Shown: piece by piece, positions 48,876-61,400 of the stretch
Layout: every line of letters starts with the position of its first letter
Numbering within the stretch: the first letter of the stretch is position 1
Source: Heterobasidion occidentale
Taxonomy: Eukaryota; Basidiomycota; Agaricomycetes; Russulales; Bondarzewiaceae
DNA: 64,000 nt
Direction: 5' to 3'
Assembly (NCBI GenBank): GCA_039111635.1
Contig: JBCAQO010000010.1
Location: 1,984,001-2,048,000 of the forward strand
The notes under the pieces: model-generated
Seen by the model: the letters and a program-made list of their open reading frames with translations, nothing else
What the model was told of the DNA's origin: nothing
Database searches by the model: none
Position numbers and translations under genes: made by a program

Positions 48876-50097
48876 CTAGTTCCCAAAATACTCATCCACA
48901 AGAGCCCTCTTCCTCAGCTCTAACAATACCCCTTCCATTTCCTCTTTCGTCGGCATCTTGGGAGGAAGGAGATTCTCTGGCTCCAAGAATTGTATGTACG
49001 CTGCCGCCGCTCTGGCATGTGCCGCCAGCACGTCTGTCGGGTCTGCCGTTTGGCGTTCCGACCCTGTCGGAGGTACGACAGCGTCCGTTTTAGATCGTTT
49101 TGCTGCATCAGAGTTCTGATTATCGTCTTGCTCATCGTTGTCGTCCGATGGTGCTTTGCGTTTAGCGTCAGAGGATAAAGGTGGTGGGTCAGAAGGGGGG
49201 AGCGTTTGGGATGGGTGTGAAACGTTTGATCGAGGTATTTTTGGTATTGGTTCATCTGCTGGAAGACCCAGTGTTTCTCGTAGATTCTCATAGGCTTCAT
49301 TCCACTCTGTCACATATTTAATGCATTGAGTGTACGTTGACAGCAATGCACGACGCTGAAACGTACCTTCTTGTTCTGCGTCTTGCTCGTATTGCAATAA
49401 AGATCCATCCGCCTCATCCAAATCGCCAAAATAAGATGGTCCCTGGTTCGTGAAACGTCTGAAGAAGCTTTGTGTTGCTGTCTCTTCATCTTCTTCCTTT
49501 TTGCGACTCTCGAAGAGCTCTCGAACGCCGGGAAGCTCCTTTGCTCTTCCAAAGTACCTGCGCGTCCCTGTAGTGAGTATGACCTTGGAGGATGTATTGG
49601 GATGAAGCAAAACGCACTTGTATCCCTTCGTTCCAGGAACCTCCCGCCCGTCATCGTCCAACATGGCTACATTTCGCCTGTAATTCGCGCCTCCCAAAGC
49701 CACAATTTGGTTCTCCCAATGCCTCTTCTCCCGCATCAATTTGTTAATATCATCGTTCAGGTCACGGACTTCGTAGTCTGACAGTCCAGCTGTGTTTCGA
49801 CAGATTAGCTTGAAGCTCGCGCCATCGCAAGGTGGACACTGACCGTCTTGTATTTTAGATACCTTTCGACTGATTTCTCGCAGAATCTCACCGCGCCAGC
49901 GCTCACAGTCACGCAGGCTCTTGCACGCGCTCGCCATGCGCGGGCGTCGGTCGCTCCGCGTACCTAACCCAAGCTCTGCCGCTTGGGCTTCACGGAAGCG
50001 GTAGAGCATAGACTGAGCTTTCTCCTCATTACGAGCCTGTGTAAGAATTAATGAGTTAGCATCCTTGAAAGCCTTGCAGGTGAAAAATGTTCACCAT
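48876..50097 (-). CDS. ISY1: pre-mRNA splicing factor ISY1
   Basis: This is a spliceosomal NineTeen-complex-associated protein that acts at the catalytic steps; about 330 residues. The N-terminus reads M|ARNEEKAQSMLYRFREAQ. The first coding exon is only the ATG (50097-50095), followed directly by a GTGAAC donor; exon 2 begins at 50036. The conserved core follows: ACKSLRDCERWRGEILREIS, RKVSKIQDAGLSDYEVRDLN, INKLMREKRHWENQIVALGG and GREVPGTKGYKYFGRAKELP. A later basic/Asp-rich low-complexity region (SSDAKRKAPSDDNDEQDD) and a C-terminal EEMEGVLLELRKRALVDEYF complete it. All introns keep phase; one is a multiple of three and reads through. Two ACGCGT boxes lie about 100 bp upstream. Confidence 0.95.
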
Positions 50098-50453
50098 TTT
50101 GTTGTACGGTGAGCAGAGGGCCGAATGACCGCAAGTTAGCAGAGACGGGTCGTGACATAGCTTCGTGATACTGCAACGCCGGGTCACATCCTCACGTCAC
50201 GCGTCACGCGTCACCTCCTACTTATTTTTGTCTTAGATTCTCTCTTTTCCTTCTCTTGAGATGACCAGACCGCGGGGCTTATGGAAGCGAATCATAGTTT
50301 ATGTGCTCTAGATATCTCCCGTAAGGTTGCGGTATACAAAGGTACGGGACCGATAAATTTAAGAGTAGCCGATATGGTGGAACAGAAAAAACCACAGAAT
50401 GTCTCTCGACCAGGTTCGACAGGGCGAAGGGCTCACTAGCGTGTCTGAACTGT
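50098..50453. promoter_or_regulatory. ISY1 upstream region / 3' end of DUF6533 gene A
   Basis: About 355 bp between the DUF6533 stop and the ISY1 start, both genes on the minus strand. It carries the repeated ACGCGTC motif described separately. Confidence 0.45.
50199..50211. promoter_or_regulatory. paired MCB-like ACGCGT boxes upstream of ISY1
   Basis: The sequence CACGTCACGCGTCACGCGTC contains ACGCGT twice, 7 bp apart, about 105 bp from the ISY1 ATG. ACGCGT is the MluI cell-cycle box bound by fungal MBF. Use in this gene is inferred. Confidence 0.4.
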
Positions 50454-52201
50454 CTAAGTATCCTTAAAGCTAGGCAATACAACCGATCGAGTACCAGCTG
50501 CCACACGCCGTAAGTTCAATAGCATGCGGCAGGACAACAGACCATGGAAGACACGCGTCGGACTACAAAATGTCACTGTAATCAGCACTTCGAGACAGAT
50601 ATAGTAACAAAGAGAATCTCCACATACGTGATGAAAATGGCGGTCAGCTCTGGCTAGATAAGACTATGAATATGGCCCTCTGAGATGCTGATCACGGGCT
50701 TCATACGTACATCTACAGAGGGCACAGAGATAAACACCAGATTGATGTATGAAGACCCTGAGTTGTAGAAACAGGTAGTAATAACGCTTCGTAATACGTA
50801 TCACAGATGAGGCACCTAGAATGAACAGGAAGAATAATATCCCTGTAGAATTTATACAGATGGGGACGCCAGAATATGCCTTAAAGCTGGAAGACCTCAC
50901 CATCAAGATATAATGTCTTGAATAACATGGGCATCGATGCTCCTGCGTATCGAGCTAAGGTACAGTCAGAATATAGACCCAGAAGGCATAGATAGGATGT
51001 AAATCACCTCTCTCATGAAACACTCTATGAATCGTGAGAGACACGATGACTTTGATCAAGTGGTTTCAAGATCGAAAATCTGTCCGGTCAGTTTCGAATC
51101 AAACTCACTCGTCTCGGCGAACAGTAACAAAGAGGGCACTAAGGTAGGGACTATTTGCATTCCCTTGGGGTTGACAGCCGGCAATTCCTGGGATGGTTCG
51201 GGCTGAAAGAAGGTATTTCGCAACGAATTTTGGCTGGGAAGCGCTACCACCAGCAAGCTATTTAACTCTCACGTATATAGGCTCGCATACTGAACACAAG
51301 GAGGACAATTGATGTGATGAACATGCACTATGATGAAGTGAACATCCGTGACATTGGAGCAAGCTGGCGACACCTACGATCCAAAGGCCCGCAAGACTCC
51401 TCAGTACCCGTTTAGAGCCATTATATAGGGCATATACACGGAGAATCATGACGGCTAAGTGGCAGTCAATCATTCAAGTTCAAAGGAAGACAAAAGAAAG
51501 ATACCTTCAGTGAGGGAAAATCCAAGAACCATCGAAACTGCGCGCAAGTTCATCAGGATGTAATCTCGAAGCTCTGACGATTGATTTTCACCGGCGAAGA
51601 TACCGTAGGTCGTACGACATATCTACATTGAGACATTGTACAAGTCAGTCATTGCATTGAACCTCGGAGGGAGAAGGTACCTCAGGGGAAAGACTATCAG
51701 AGAGCGAATCTGAGCGGAACTTGATCAAGCAGGTGATATTAAAGTTTGGAATATCCCTCACGATACAAGTTGAGAATTCCGTCGACAAAAGGAGCGTAGC
51801 GGTTGATGATGTACAATAACTTTGGAATCGACCACTGCGAATTCCAGACGAGATCGACCTGTAGATAGTAGCAAAAGTTGAATGATGCAAGGGATTTGAT
51901 ACATTAGGATCGCACCTCCTCTCCAAACAGCATTAACCAGTCTTGAATCTGTGTTTTTCTGTAAGCGAGGGCGAATGATTTCAAGACTATGTCGCTCACC
52001 AGGATCATCATACTAGCAACTGTTCAAAAACAAGTTATCCCTTAGAGTTCATTTCGAAATTCCAGAAAAGATCTTACCTTGTACATACTTACAGACAGAT
52101 TCCAATAACGATGAGATCTGTTTTAATCAAAGTAATACCATCGAACTCACGTTGAACGCTTGTAAGCGGGTCAAGGAAGGATCGATACTGTTCCTCGACA
52201 T
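50454..52201 (-). CDS. DUF6533 multi-pass membrane protein, copy A
   Basis: A member of the basidiomycete DUF6533 family of seven-helix-like membrane proteins of unknown function. The ATG at 52201 gives MSRNSIDPSLTRLQAFN. The family hallmark spans three small exons: DWLMLFGEE, VDLVWNSQWSIPKLLYIINR and YAPFVDGILNLY. A middle exon has HLAVMILRVYALYNGSKRVL. The last exon, RVFHGLLSCRMLLNLRRVA, ends at TAG (50454) and nearly repeats that of copy B. Internal exon borders between about 50650 and 51250 are uncertain. There is no known substrate or ligand; receptor-like roles have been suggested only from topology. Confidence 0.72.
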
Positions 52202-53119
52202 GGCAAAGGAGTGAAAGGGGTAACAGGCAAACACAGTGCTGAACACCTCGTGCCCCTGTTTTTAAGAGGATCGCAGTATTGTCATGCCGAGATATTAGTA
52301 TTCTGGTGCTTGATGATGATCGTCAGAACGCCATGCTGGATACGATCTATCGCCGGTAGAGCTAGAAGCAATTTTGGTGAGCAGAGGGAATCGTAGGCTG
52401 ACAACAATAGATCGATGGCTGCTTCATGCAGCCGTGATGACTAGTGGATTCCTGGAGACGATGTCCACCGTGCATATCTAGACGTACAGGGAAATCCTTA
52501 CCTTGTAGCACTCATCATAATCTGTGGGATCGCAGAAAAGGGGTGTGAAAGTGACTAGCTCAGGCGAGAGAGCTCCTGAAATCAATGAAGAGATGCGAAG
52601 TGGCACATGGACAACTGAGTTGGGAACTGATAAGCTTCGCAAAAGGTCAAGGATCAACTGATGTCAAACACTTGTCAAACCTGGAGACGAGGATGCCTCA
52701 CAGGGCCTTGGTACGCAAAGGCCGAGAGACCTCTCATCAACATCCAAATCACGGCAGTCGCGGTGAGCGCTCACCGAGCCTTACAACTTGTCACTCACCG
52801 CGATTGGTGAAATCACTATCATATGAGTGCAATGACATATGGGTTGAGCGCTGAGCAGATAGTCATCCTGGATAGTGTATCTTCGAGTGTACATTCCTTG
52901 AGCTATCAACCGAAAACCCTGAATTTGGTCGACTCAGAGTCAGATACGGATAACCACATCGGAGGTTAAAGGAGAATCGCCTACGTTGGGAGACTGCAGC
53001 ACTGTGGACTCAGCCTGAGATCAGCCGGATTTGGTTGGAAACTGCCACGCTTCGGATACGTGCCTTACCGTGCCGCCACTCAGTGGGAGAGTCAACTCCT
53101 CTTCACGAACTTTCTGCTG
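52202..53119. other. intergenic, divergent genes
   Basis: About 900 bp between the DUF6533 copy A start and the SURP-like gene start. Short open frames only; nothing recognised. Confidence 0.4.
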
Positions 53120-54404
53120 ATGTCACAGTCTCGCAAGCGCAAGTTTACGCAGATATCAGAACATCGCAGGTCCTACTCTACCGGCGCGCAGGATGCACAG
53201 CTTAGAGAAACAGACCCAGCCATCTTCATAGTCGCTTACGAGACGGATGTCATCCGTGGTTCACAACCAGCAGCAGCAGCTCGCGCCCTAGAGATCATGA
53301 TCGATGAACCCACCTCAGATCCCCAAGAGATGAAGGCAGGAGACAGTTCGATGGGATGGGAAGGAGTGGAAATCATACTGACGATTCAGGGGATGCGTGT
53401 GTAGATAGGTGTGTATGCATTCTTGTATGATTCATCGCTCCCTTTCCCTCAAAAAAGGCTACGCCTGTTTGAGCTCATGATAAGTCCTATTTGTGTGATG
53501 ACATATTGGAGGAGACCACGATAATGAATTGGGTATTTTTTTTCCGCCCTTTCCGCCCTGCTTATGCCTAGAGATTGACAGTCCACAATAGATGCGATGC
53601 TCAACTGACTGTGGATGCTTTACCTCCAACGATTACACAACCTTCATTCTCAACACAACCTGGCTCACCGTCAGGGTGCTCTGACCTACCTTCTGACGCC
53701 GAAGACACCTTCTTACTCACAGCTGAGGAGATTGAGGATTTCCGCCGTGAGAAGCGCCGCAAGCAAATTGCTCAGAATCGAGAGGATCGATTGCGAGCGC
53801 TGCAAGCTAGAGAAGATGAGGTGATAGTTCCTCTAGAGGACGAATGGGGCGGTAGTGACGAGGAGGTGTGTCTACTCTGCAAGAGGGATTCCTTTGCTGA
53901 CCCCTCACCCTCAAAGCCTGACGAACCTCAGAAAGCTGTCATGCGTCGGACAGCGACGCACATACTATCTTCTTCAAACGCTGCGCAGTTGGAAATGCGA
54001 ATTCTGGCAAACCACGGTGCGGACTCACGCTTCGCGTTTCTACGTGGACGATGGTCGCGGACGTGGGCTTTGATTAAGGCTAAAATCAAGAAGGAAACAG
54101 AGGAAGCGAAGGAAAAAGAAAAGAGAGAGAAGGGGTTGGGCGGGCTGATGGGTTATGAGGGGAGTGACGATGAAGATTCACAATCAGAGAGTTGCAAGAG
54201 TATCGAAGGAGCAGGTCAGGTCATGCAATTAGTGGATTCACAGGTAACGCAGACGGAAGATTCAACAGTCCAAGGGCCAGCTAAGTCCCCGCTGATGAGG
54301 ATGCTGTGAAGGAGGCACGGCGTGCGCGTGCTCGAGAATGGGCCAAGAAGAGGCGTGCATCTAAGGCTCGGGAACTAGAAGGTAACAATACAAAGCTGGA
54401 CTAA
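53120..54404 (+). CDS. conserved fungal protein with SURP-like segment
   Basis: The ATG at 53120 (MSQSRKRKFTQISEHRRS) probably begins it. The downstream part reads CSDLPSDAEDTFLLTAEEIE, then a basic helix (DFRREKRRKQIAQNREDRLR), an acidic WGGSDEE and, across a 54-nt in-frame intron, KAVMRRTATHILSSSNAAQL. The block LEMRILANHGADSRFAFLRG resembles the SURP/SWAP module of splicing proteins. A Lys/Glu coiled coil follows (KAKIKKETEEAKEKEKREKG). The end is basic (EARRARAREWAKKRRASK), with TAA at 54402. One base is lost at a run of four C (about 54286-54290) before DEDAVKEARRA. The join between the 53.1-53.4 kb part and the rest is inferred. It looks nuclear; the function is not established. Confidence 0.6.
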
Positions 54405-54543
54405 GAAATCGTCTACGAGTTCTTACAGCCAGCGCCATGGGGCCTCTAATAATACAATGCTGGTTGTAATAGAGGCATATAGTATATCTATTTCGCCGAC
54501 ATACCTACTCTTCGCAGTATGCCGCATACCTGCTGTGTTTGCT

Positions 54544-56474
54544 TCACATTTGCAACCACGATTGCATCTCCATGAAACTCTCGTGTACACCATTTCGAGA
54601 CTTGTGGTCTTGCCACACCTCTCGAGAGCGCCACAATATTTTCGACGGAGCAAAGCTAGGCCTCTCCCAATCCAACTCCTTATCAGGATATATAGGGATT
54701 GGGAACACATCGGGCTCCGGAACGTGGAGATGTGTAGGAAGGGGAGGGGGCACACGCTGCATGGCAACACGCCGGATGTTGAGCAGCATACGACAGGAAA
54801 GGAGGCCATGAAAGACACGCATGGGGCTGTCGGTAGAGCGGTTTCGTCAAATTTGAGTGAGTTCGCTCATGAAAGGCGTTTGGGGCTTACGCGACGAAGA
54901 TGTGAGCTATTTCCGGCTGTAGAAGGGAATCATGAGGACAGGCAAAGTCTGACGTGGAACTGCACGTACAAGCCGACTAGACATGACCACAAATATGATG
55001 TTGGTGTAGGAAAAGACTGCAGAAACTGTTCACTACGAGGTCATCTTGTGGAGTCGAGTAACTTACGTAGGATGATCATATAGAAGAAAATTCCTACGAC
55101 ACCACGTAATTATTCAGCGAAGCCCAGCAACAACAGATCAAGCTTACCATCCAAATAGAGCGTGTTAAAGATTAAATTCAATGACTCAAGTCGATAGCGC
55201 GCTATACACGTCGACTGCATCAGCGAATGCAAAGCCTGGATGAGAGAAATGATAACAACAATTCCTTAGCTGGAATGCTTTTCTGATAGTGAGAATTACG
55301 ATGACTGTAGCAGAAGGTGCAGTAATCTTCAGAAGTGAATCTCGACACCACGAAACTGACGTACGAGTCTCCATGCAAAGCAAACTTGCAAAGGCTCCAA
55401 CCTGAATCGCCATACCCCTCGTCTCGCTGCTGCAGCCGAAGGAACGGATCCCAGTATCAACTTCATTTTAAAAAATCAATGATCGTCGTCGTTATAACTA
55501 GAGTTCAGACGGAAGAGGACGAACCGGAGGGTGCTTTCACACTCGCGCCAATGAATCCCATGCTCAATATGAATGAAACCTGTGTATATATTGTATTAGA
55601 CAGACGCGCTAATCGAGAATATAGAAGCAAAACACTCACGATCCAGAAAGACCCAAGGCCGATAAGAACTCGTCTTGAGCAGTCTAAGATCACATATGTA
55701 CGCAAAAGCATAACAACTGGAAGCAGCATTTTAGAAAGGTTTGGCACAACACTACGAAACTCACTTTCGCTCAATGCCACTCCGATGGTCATTGACCCTG
55801 TAAAACCGGTTAATAAAACCTTTATAAATAGCAACGATATGCATAAAACAGACAGCTGATGAAAGCGTAAGTGGCTTGACAGGTCTGTATCATCCAAGAT
55901 GAATAGACTTTATGAGCAACCCCAAACGTAAGAAAAGCAGATGGAAGCCAGACCTCTGGACTTGCGCTTCTATTAAGCGAGTCTACGATATTGGAGATGA
56001 GATGAAGAATCTTGGAGACGATGAACGACGTACGATATAAGTTAACAACCATATCAATGAAAGGAGCGTATCTTGTGATAAGAAAGAGAGTCTTTGGAAT
56101 CGTCCAGCGGGCTCGCCAAACCAAGTCGACCTTGATATGTCATGATATGCCCTGTTCAAGTCACATCTGGAATAGAGGATTAAAAAAATTACCTCTTCGC
56201 CGAAGAGGATTGCCCAATCATGTATCTAAAGAACGTTCACTCACTATCCATACGGAACAAATGAGGTACGACTCACCAACAACATCATGCTTGCGGCTTT
56301 AGGTAGGGAATCGAGTCAGTATATCGACAAGCAGCTTGAGCGATATTTACCCTGTACATACTGAGATACAAGAAGGATGTATATCATTAGATAAACATCT
56401 AACCAACAAAGACATACCTGAAAAGTTTGAAGACGAGCTAATGAAATGGCGACATTCCCCTCAAGAGAAGGCAT
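54544..56474 (-). CDS. DUF6533 multi-pass membrane protein, copy B
   Basis: This is a paralogue of copy A. The ATG at 56474 gives MPSLEGNVAISLARLQTFQ. Small exons then encode HDWAILFGEE, VDLVWRARWTIPKTLFLITR and YAPFIDMVVNLYR. A helix region has LLPVVMLLRTYVILDCSRRV. The C-terminal exon starts RVFHGLLSCRMLLNIRRVA, as in copy A, but continues into a longer Pro-rich cytosolic tail (PPPLPTHLHVPEPDVFPIPI) that copy A lacks. Exon borders between about 54830 and 55500 are uncertain. The SURP-like gene sits between the two copies on the other strand. Confidence 0.72.
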
Positions 56475-57141
56475 ACCAAACCAGACAAGGGAAAGCGATT
56501 CCGACTTCGAACACACTTTTAAGACTGCGGTACAGGAGGCTTCAAAACTCCGGTTGATTCGAAGTGTAGCCCGACTGCACCGCGTTCGTGATCGTTCATC
56601 ACGATGAACAAGGAGAGGAGCTTCTCCGGGAGTCTACCAACAAACGCCTTCAAGCCGCAAGAGAGATAGTAGCTCTTGCTCTTCATCTCCTGGCCAACAC
56701 AAGGATGACTCACCGTGCCCATGAAAGCACACAAACTGTTCTGAATCATCGATGAAGGTGTATATACCTCGTACAGATCGCATGAAAAGGATCTACAGGT
56801 AAGAATGATTGTTATTGTGACTATAACAACGGGAATTGACGAAGGTGGGGTGCAGTGATTGAACGAGCATCCCTGGGGCGCTGCCTCGTCAGAAAGGGAT
56901 GAACACACAGTGATGCACACTCACACTAAGGTCCGTATCACCCATCTCGCGGGGGACTGTGGGAAGATATCAAGGGGAATGAAGATGTGGTCGCAGCAGT
57001 ATCAAGTATCAGAGATGAAAGTCAGCGATCTGCCAGACTGAGTGGCTGTCAGATACCACAGTCATGTTTCGATGATCCAGGAACGCTAAGGTTCAAAGAA
57101 TGAGGAAACTCACATATAGTCCTTTACTTGAGGCCACCGAC
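56475..57141. other. intergenic, one unsupported open frame
   Basis: About 670 bp between DUF6533 copy B and the UstYa-like gene. A 133-codon minus-strand frame (56519-56920) has one hydrophobic segment but no recognisable family. Confidence 0.4.
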
Positions 57142-57912
57142 CTACGTCGCCATAGAATTCCCAGTCCGATTCGATTTCCAACGCTCCCACTCGTCAAAAT
57201 TCCTCTCCACATATTGATATGCTATGCTCCAGTCCTTGCATACGTGTGTTACTCCCAAACCCTCGCCCGCGTCATCAGAGCCCTCCTCCAATTCTGGTTC
57301 AAGCGTCAAGTCTGCCGCGCACAGAATCGTCTGCCTCAAGTAATTCAGGCAATGATGCACGTGGTCCATCTCCCAGTGTGCGTTCCCAGATTGGCCGAGA
57401 CGGTGCTCACCATGGGGTCGAACTCCGAGCACAGCGAGACGTAACGAATCTAGACAATGTATTTGATGATACATGGAGAGGCCGAAGAAACGCCTCTCTG
57501 GGCCGAGATGAACAAATCCCAGGGACTTTCCGGGGTAGATGGACTGAAACTCTGCGTCGGCGTTGGCACCATTAAGTGAATAGTGACGACTGTTCTCGAG
57601 GGTAAGTGCAACGAAGGGAAGATCAAGAGGCAAAGTCGACGGATGATCGTCTCCAAGCCATGCTGACGATTATTTGTGAGCAAGAAATCAAAAAAGACGG
57701 ATGGATGTGCTCTTACAATATTCATGCTGTAATGGGGACAACTCAGGTACTCGACCATCTACTGACGCGTCAGGATGAGACGCGTCTGACCCTACTCGAG
57801 TCAGCTGGAGTGACGACCACGTAGAGCATAATTGCATGATCCCGGAAGCAATCAGCATGACTGCGCTCGACACAAACATGAAGCGCGGAGAGAAGAGGGT
57901 GTGTTCTGACAT
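57142..57912 (-). CDS. UstYa-like (DUF3328) oxidase
   Basis: This fungal DUF3328 protein belongs to the family that includes oxidases cyclising RiPP precursors such as ustiloxin and asperipin. The ATG at 57912 gives MSEHTLFSPRFMFVSSAVML, an N-terminal membrane anchor. One intron follows, then the family block EYSWLGDDHPSTLPLDLPFV. Both copper-binding-type HxxHC motifs are present: MYHQIHCLDSLRLAVLG and MDHVHHCLNYLRQTILCAAD. The tail YVERNFDEWERWKSNRTGNS ends at 57142. It has about 238 residues, usual for the family, and is intact. No repeat-bearing precursor peptide with Kex2 (KR) spacing was seen within the window, so a RiPP role is not shown; many basidiomycete DUF3328 genes have no assigned pathway. 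Confidence 0.9.
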
Positions 57913-58445
57913 CGAGCTGATCCGAGCACGGCGAGAAGAGAGGGTTTCTGTAGTCTTCGGTGCTCAATGCAGAGAGCTCTTGCGGCCTCTAAAGAAATAC
58001 ATGAGATTTGTCAATAATGACAGGCAGGAAGGCAAAAAGAGCGCATACATGGTGGTATAGACACAACAGCCGAGTCGTTCATTTTTGAGACTGCCCGCGA
58101 GTTGCAAGTACGTGATGATGGGCGTCTTGGACATCGAAGACCGCCCAAAGGCCGAACTTCATTTCCCAAAATGGAAACCACATTATATTTGCTCCCCCAC
58201 CGAGTTCATCGAGTATGCCTTGATTCTTCATCGTAAGCAAGTGAACCAACAGTCACAGATACCTCGACAGTCCCAAGGCATTGCATGGTGGAGTACAAGC
58301 CACTACAAGTCATCTCGTCATAACCATGGTCGTTAAGGTCGTAATAATAAAGAGGAGGCAACAACACGACAACAATTCAACAAACAGCTAGAGATCTCTC
58401 GCGATCTCCTGCGATCCATAGAGAAATCTCAGTCAAAGTCCACAT
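57913..58445. other. intergenic / UstYa-like promoter
   Basis: About 530 bp containing short frames on both strands without recognisable similarity. Confidence 0.45.
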
Positions 58446-61400
58446 TCACTTCCGGGCGCTCGCAGTCCTCGTCCTTGTAGCTCTCGTCTTGGGTGGAACA
58501 GGCTCTTTCTCCGGCTCGCTCTGTGCCTTGGTTCTTCTCGTTCTCTGCACTCTTGCAGCTATCGTTCTTGTCACGGTCTGCTCGTCATCTTCCTCCTTCA
58601 CAACAGGGTCCTTGGGAGAATTTTCCTTGTCTTCCGGGATGGGGGAGGCTTTCCTCCCCGAAGCTGCACGGCTTCGTGTGTCGTTCGGCTGGAGGTAGCA
58701 ACCGGCGTCGGTGTTCTTTTTTCACGAACGCTGCGAGTAGCTGTATTCGCGGTCGGCTCCTCTTCAACGACAAGTTCAGCCTGCGTTGTGACTTTGTTCC
58801 GCCCTCGCCGGACCTTAGCAGGGGGTGAGCTTCCACCTCCTCCGCTGATTCTAGACGACTAAAGGCATCGAGTGGATCCTCGTCCATATCGAGAGCTTGA
58901 GACTTGTTGCTGCGAAGCTTCGACGCCGATGACTCAGTTGCAGGCGTAGCATCAAGGACCTTAGGACGGGCTGCCCGGCGACCCTTTGGAGGCCCAATCT
59001 TCAAAGGAACATCTGAACCTGACTGAAGCGAGGCTGAAGCAGCAATATTCGGGGTGCGAGATCTTCCTGCAGGTTTAGGCGCAGGGGGCTCGTCATCGGT
59101 GGAGATCATGGGGTCGGCTGCCCCACGACGGACTCGCTTTGAGGATCCTGATGCTTTCACCTCGTCTTCACTGACTTCATCGATTTTCACAATCTTGGTT
59201 GCAGCCTTCGAAGTGGCCTTGGTCTGTACAATGAGCACGATAAATCTCAAACCCTGACGAATTTTGGCAAGATGTAGAGACTCACCCTAGTGGCCTTAGT
59301 TCTGATAGGGTTAGCCTTAACAGGAGGTACAGCGTCCTGCTCGTCCTCTGCCTCACTTGCAGCTCGTCGACTCCTCCTGACAATAGCGCCTTTCGGGGCG
59401 TCCGAGGCCTTCCGTGTCCCCCTCACAGGGGGAAGGTCAGGCGTAAGCTCGTCGTCCGCCATGAGCGTCGCATCTGCACCTGCAGGTTGTCTCTGCTTTT
59501 CTAGTTGAAGCCCTAACAGCTGGGGTCCTCTTGCGCGTCGCCGGAGGATCCGCCTTTGTCTTGGCGCAGGCATCCTTCTCGCTCTTGTGGCACGAGCGAG
59601 TACAGGTGTTGGAGGAACGTCCTTGTCGCTAGAGTCATCCTGGCTGTCCTCGGCCTCGTCGGACGACTCTTGCGTGCTTTCATGCGCGCGGTATGCTGCG
59701 GGTGTGGACATCATTTCTCCAACACCTTCATATATGGGAGTGCCGATGTCCTGGGCACGCTCCCTAAGGTACATCTCACGCATGCCCGAGAACTGAGGCG
59801 TAGCCAGCGCTGTTTGAGCGCTGGAGAACAGATGTCTGAGGCTATCCATTTGGGGTGTCTTAGGCGGTGCTTGGGAAGCCAAGGTTGATTCTTCGTTAAT
59901 GGGTACGGAGGGACCTGCACGAGGAGTGATGTCGACTGCACCTTCTGATGTTCGTCGTCGGTAGAGTCTTCACCCTCGTCAGTGCCTTCAACGATGTCCA
60001 TATGTGCCTCATCAACATCTTCAATGTCGGTTTCTTCGGGCTCCTCGATAAGCTCCTCCTCTCTTCTGCCTTCATTCGTAGCACCATCATGGTCCATGGC
60101 ATCTCGGCCAAATGCATCTCCATCATCTTCCATGGCATGGTCATCCTCGAGCCGACTTTCAGCCTCCTCCCTGACTTCGCCAAGCGTGCTCTTCGCGATT
60201 CGTGCTCCGCCCTCATGCTTCGCCTTCGCTTCATGCCCTCCACCATCTCCTTCATCCTTTCCAACAGCACACTGGTGTCTTCTTCCTCTTCCTCCTTTAT
60301 CTCTCTGCTCGAGACCCAAGCTTTGATTGGAGAAGTGACAGGCGTGGCAGGCGGAGGCACGACAGCAGAGGCGCGACGAGAACCGGGAATTTGTCCCCCA
60401 AAGAAGTCATCCGGCATAGCGAAGGCAGAGCGCCGGCGAGCCTGGATCGCCTGTGGACATAGGTCAACCGTCGCGTTCAAGACCGTTGAATAACGAGCAG
60501 CACTGACTTTCTTCTCCTCTTCACTCACACGAACGCCCACGGACCTTGAGAGATCCTGCACCGTACTCTTGTCATCCTCCTCCTTCGGTTCGTGCTCTTC
60601 GGGAACTGGGACTACGATATCCCTGATCCTCCAAGGCTGAACCAGCCTGACTCTTTGCGGTCCGTCTGAGCTTCCACCCCCGATAGAGTACCTGCCTGCT
60701 CCCCTCAGACCACCACCCATACGTTTGGCCTGAGGAGTCATGAAGGCTCCATGCACACGTCGAGGTGGGGGTCGTGAAGAGGGCTGGTGATCGACGTCGG
60801 CATCGGTATGTGTAGTCTGTGTATCCGCCCCAGTTGTCTCTTGGGAGTCGTGCACGTATTGAGGAGGCTGGTTCTCATCAGGTTCGTGCTTGACGTTTTC
60901 CTCATCGTCGTCATGGATCTGCGCCTAAGGAATTCAAGTCAGAATCGGGGAGGGAGGAGCGGCTAGTTGATTGAGAAATTGACGCGTCCAGAGCCAACAC
61001 AAATCGCAGGTGCTCCAAGGGAACACCCTCAATATATGTGCAAACTGTGCCAACACTTCACAGCAGCTAGCTATCAGCGCACTCGCCCAGACACTCTGCA
61101 TTGTGGCCGCAAAGGAAACCGCAGATTGATGCACACACCTCTGTAATGTCTTGCTCTTCGTGCTGCATCTCTTTCTCGGGCGACTGGGACATACGGAATG
61201 GCCAAGCAGATCTCACAACATCGAGGCTCTTCAGCCAGCCGGATGGGGCTTGCTGTTGATCCTGCCCGCCATCCTCCGGCTCACTATGCTCGTCCTCATC
61301 TTCATTCTCATCTCCGTCGTTGCCCTCTAATTCCCCTGCAGGCCTGCCAAGTTCGTCATCGTCCTCATCCTCATCCTCGTTGGCCTCGAGCAAAGCGGTT

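Noticed and set aside
56519..56920. 133-codon minus-strand frame between DUF6533 copy B and the UstYa-like gene
   Set aside because: One hydrophobic segment but no family, no splice-consistent extension and no codon-level support.
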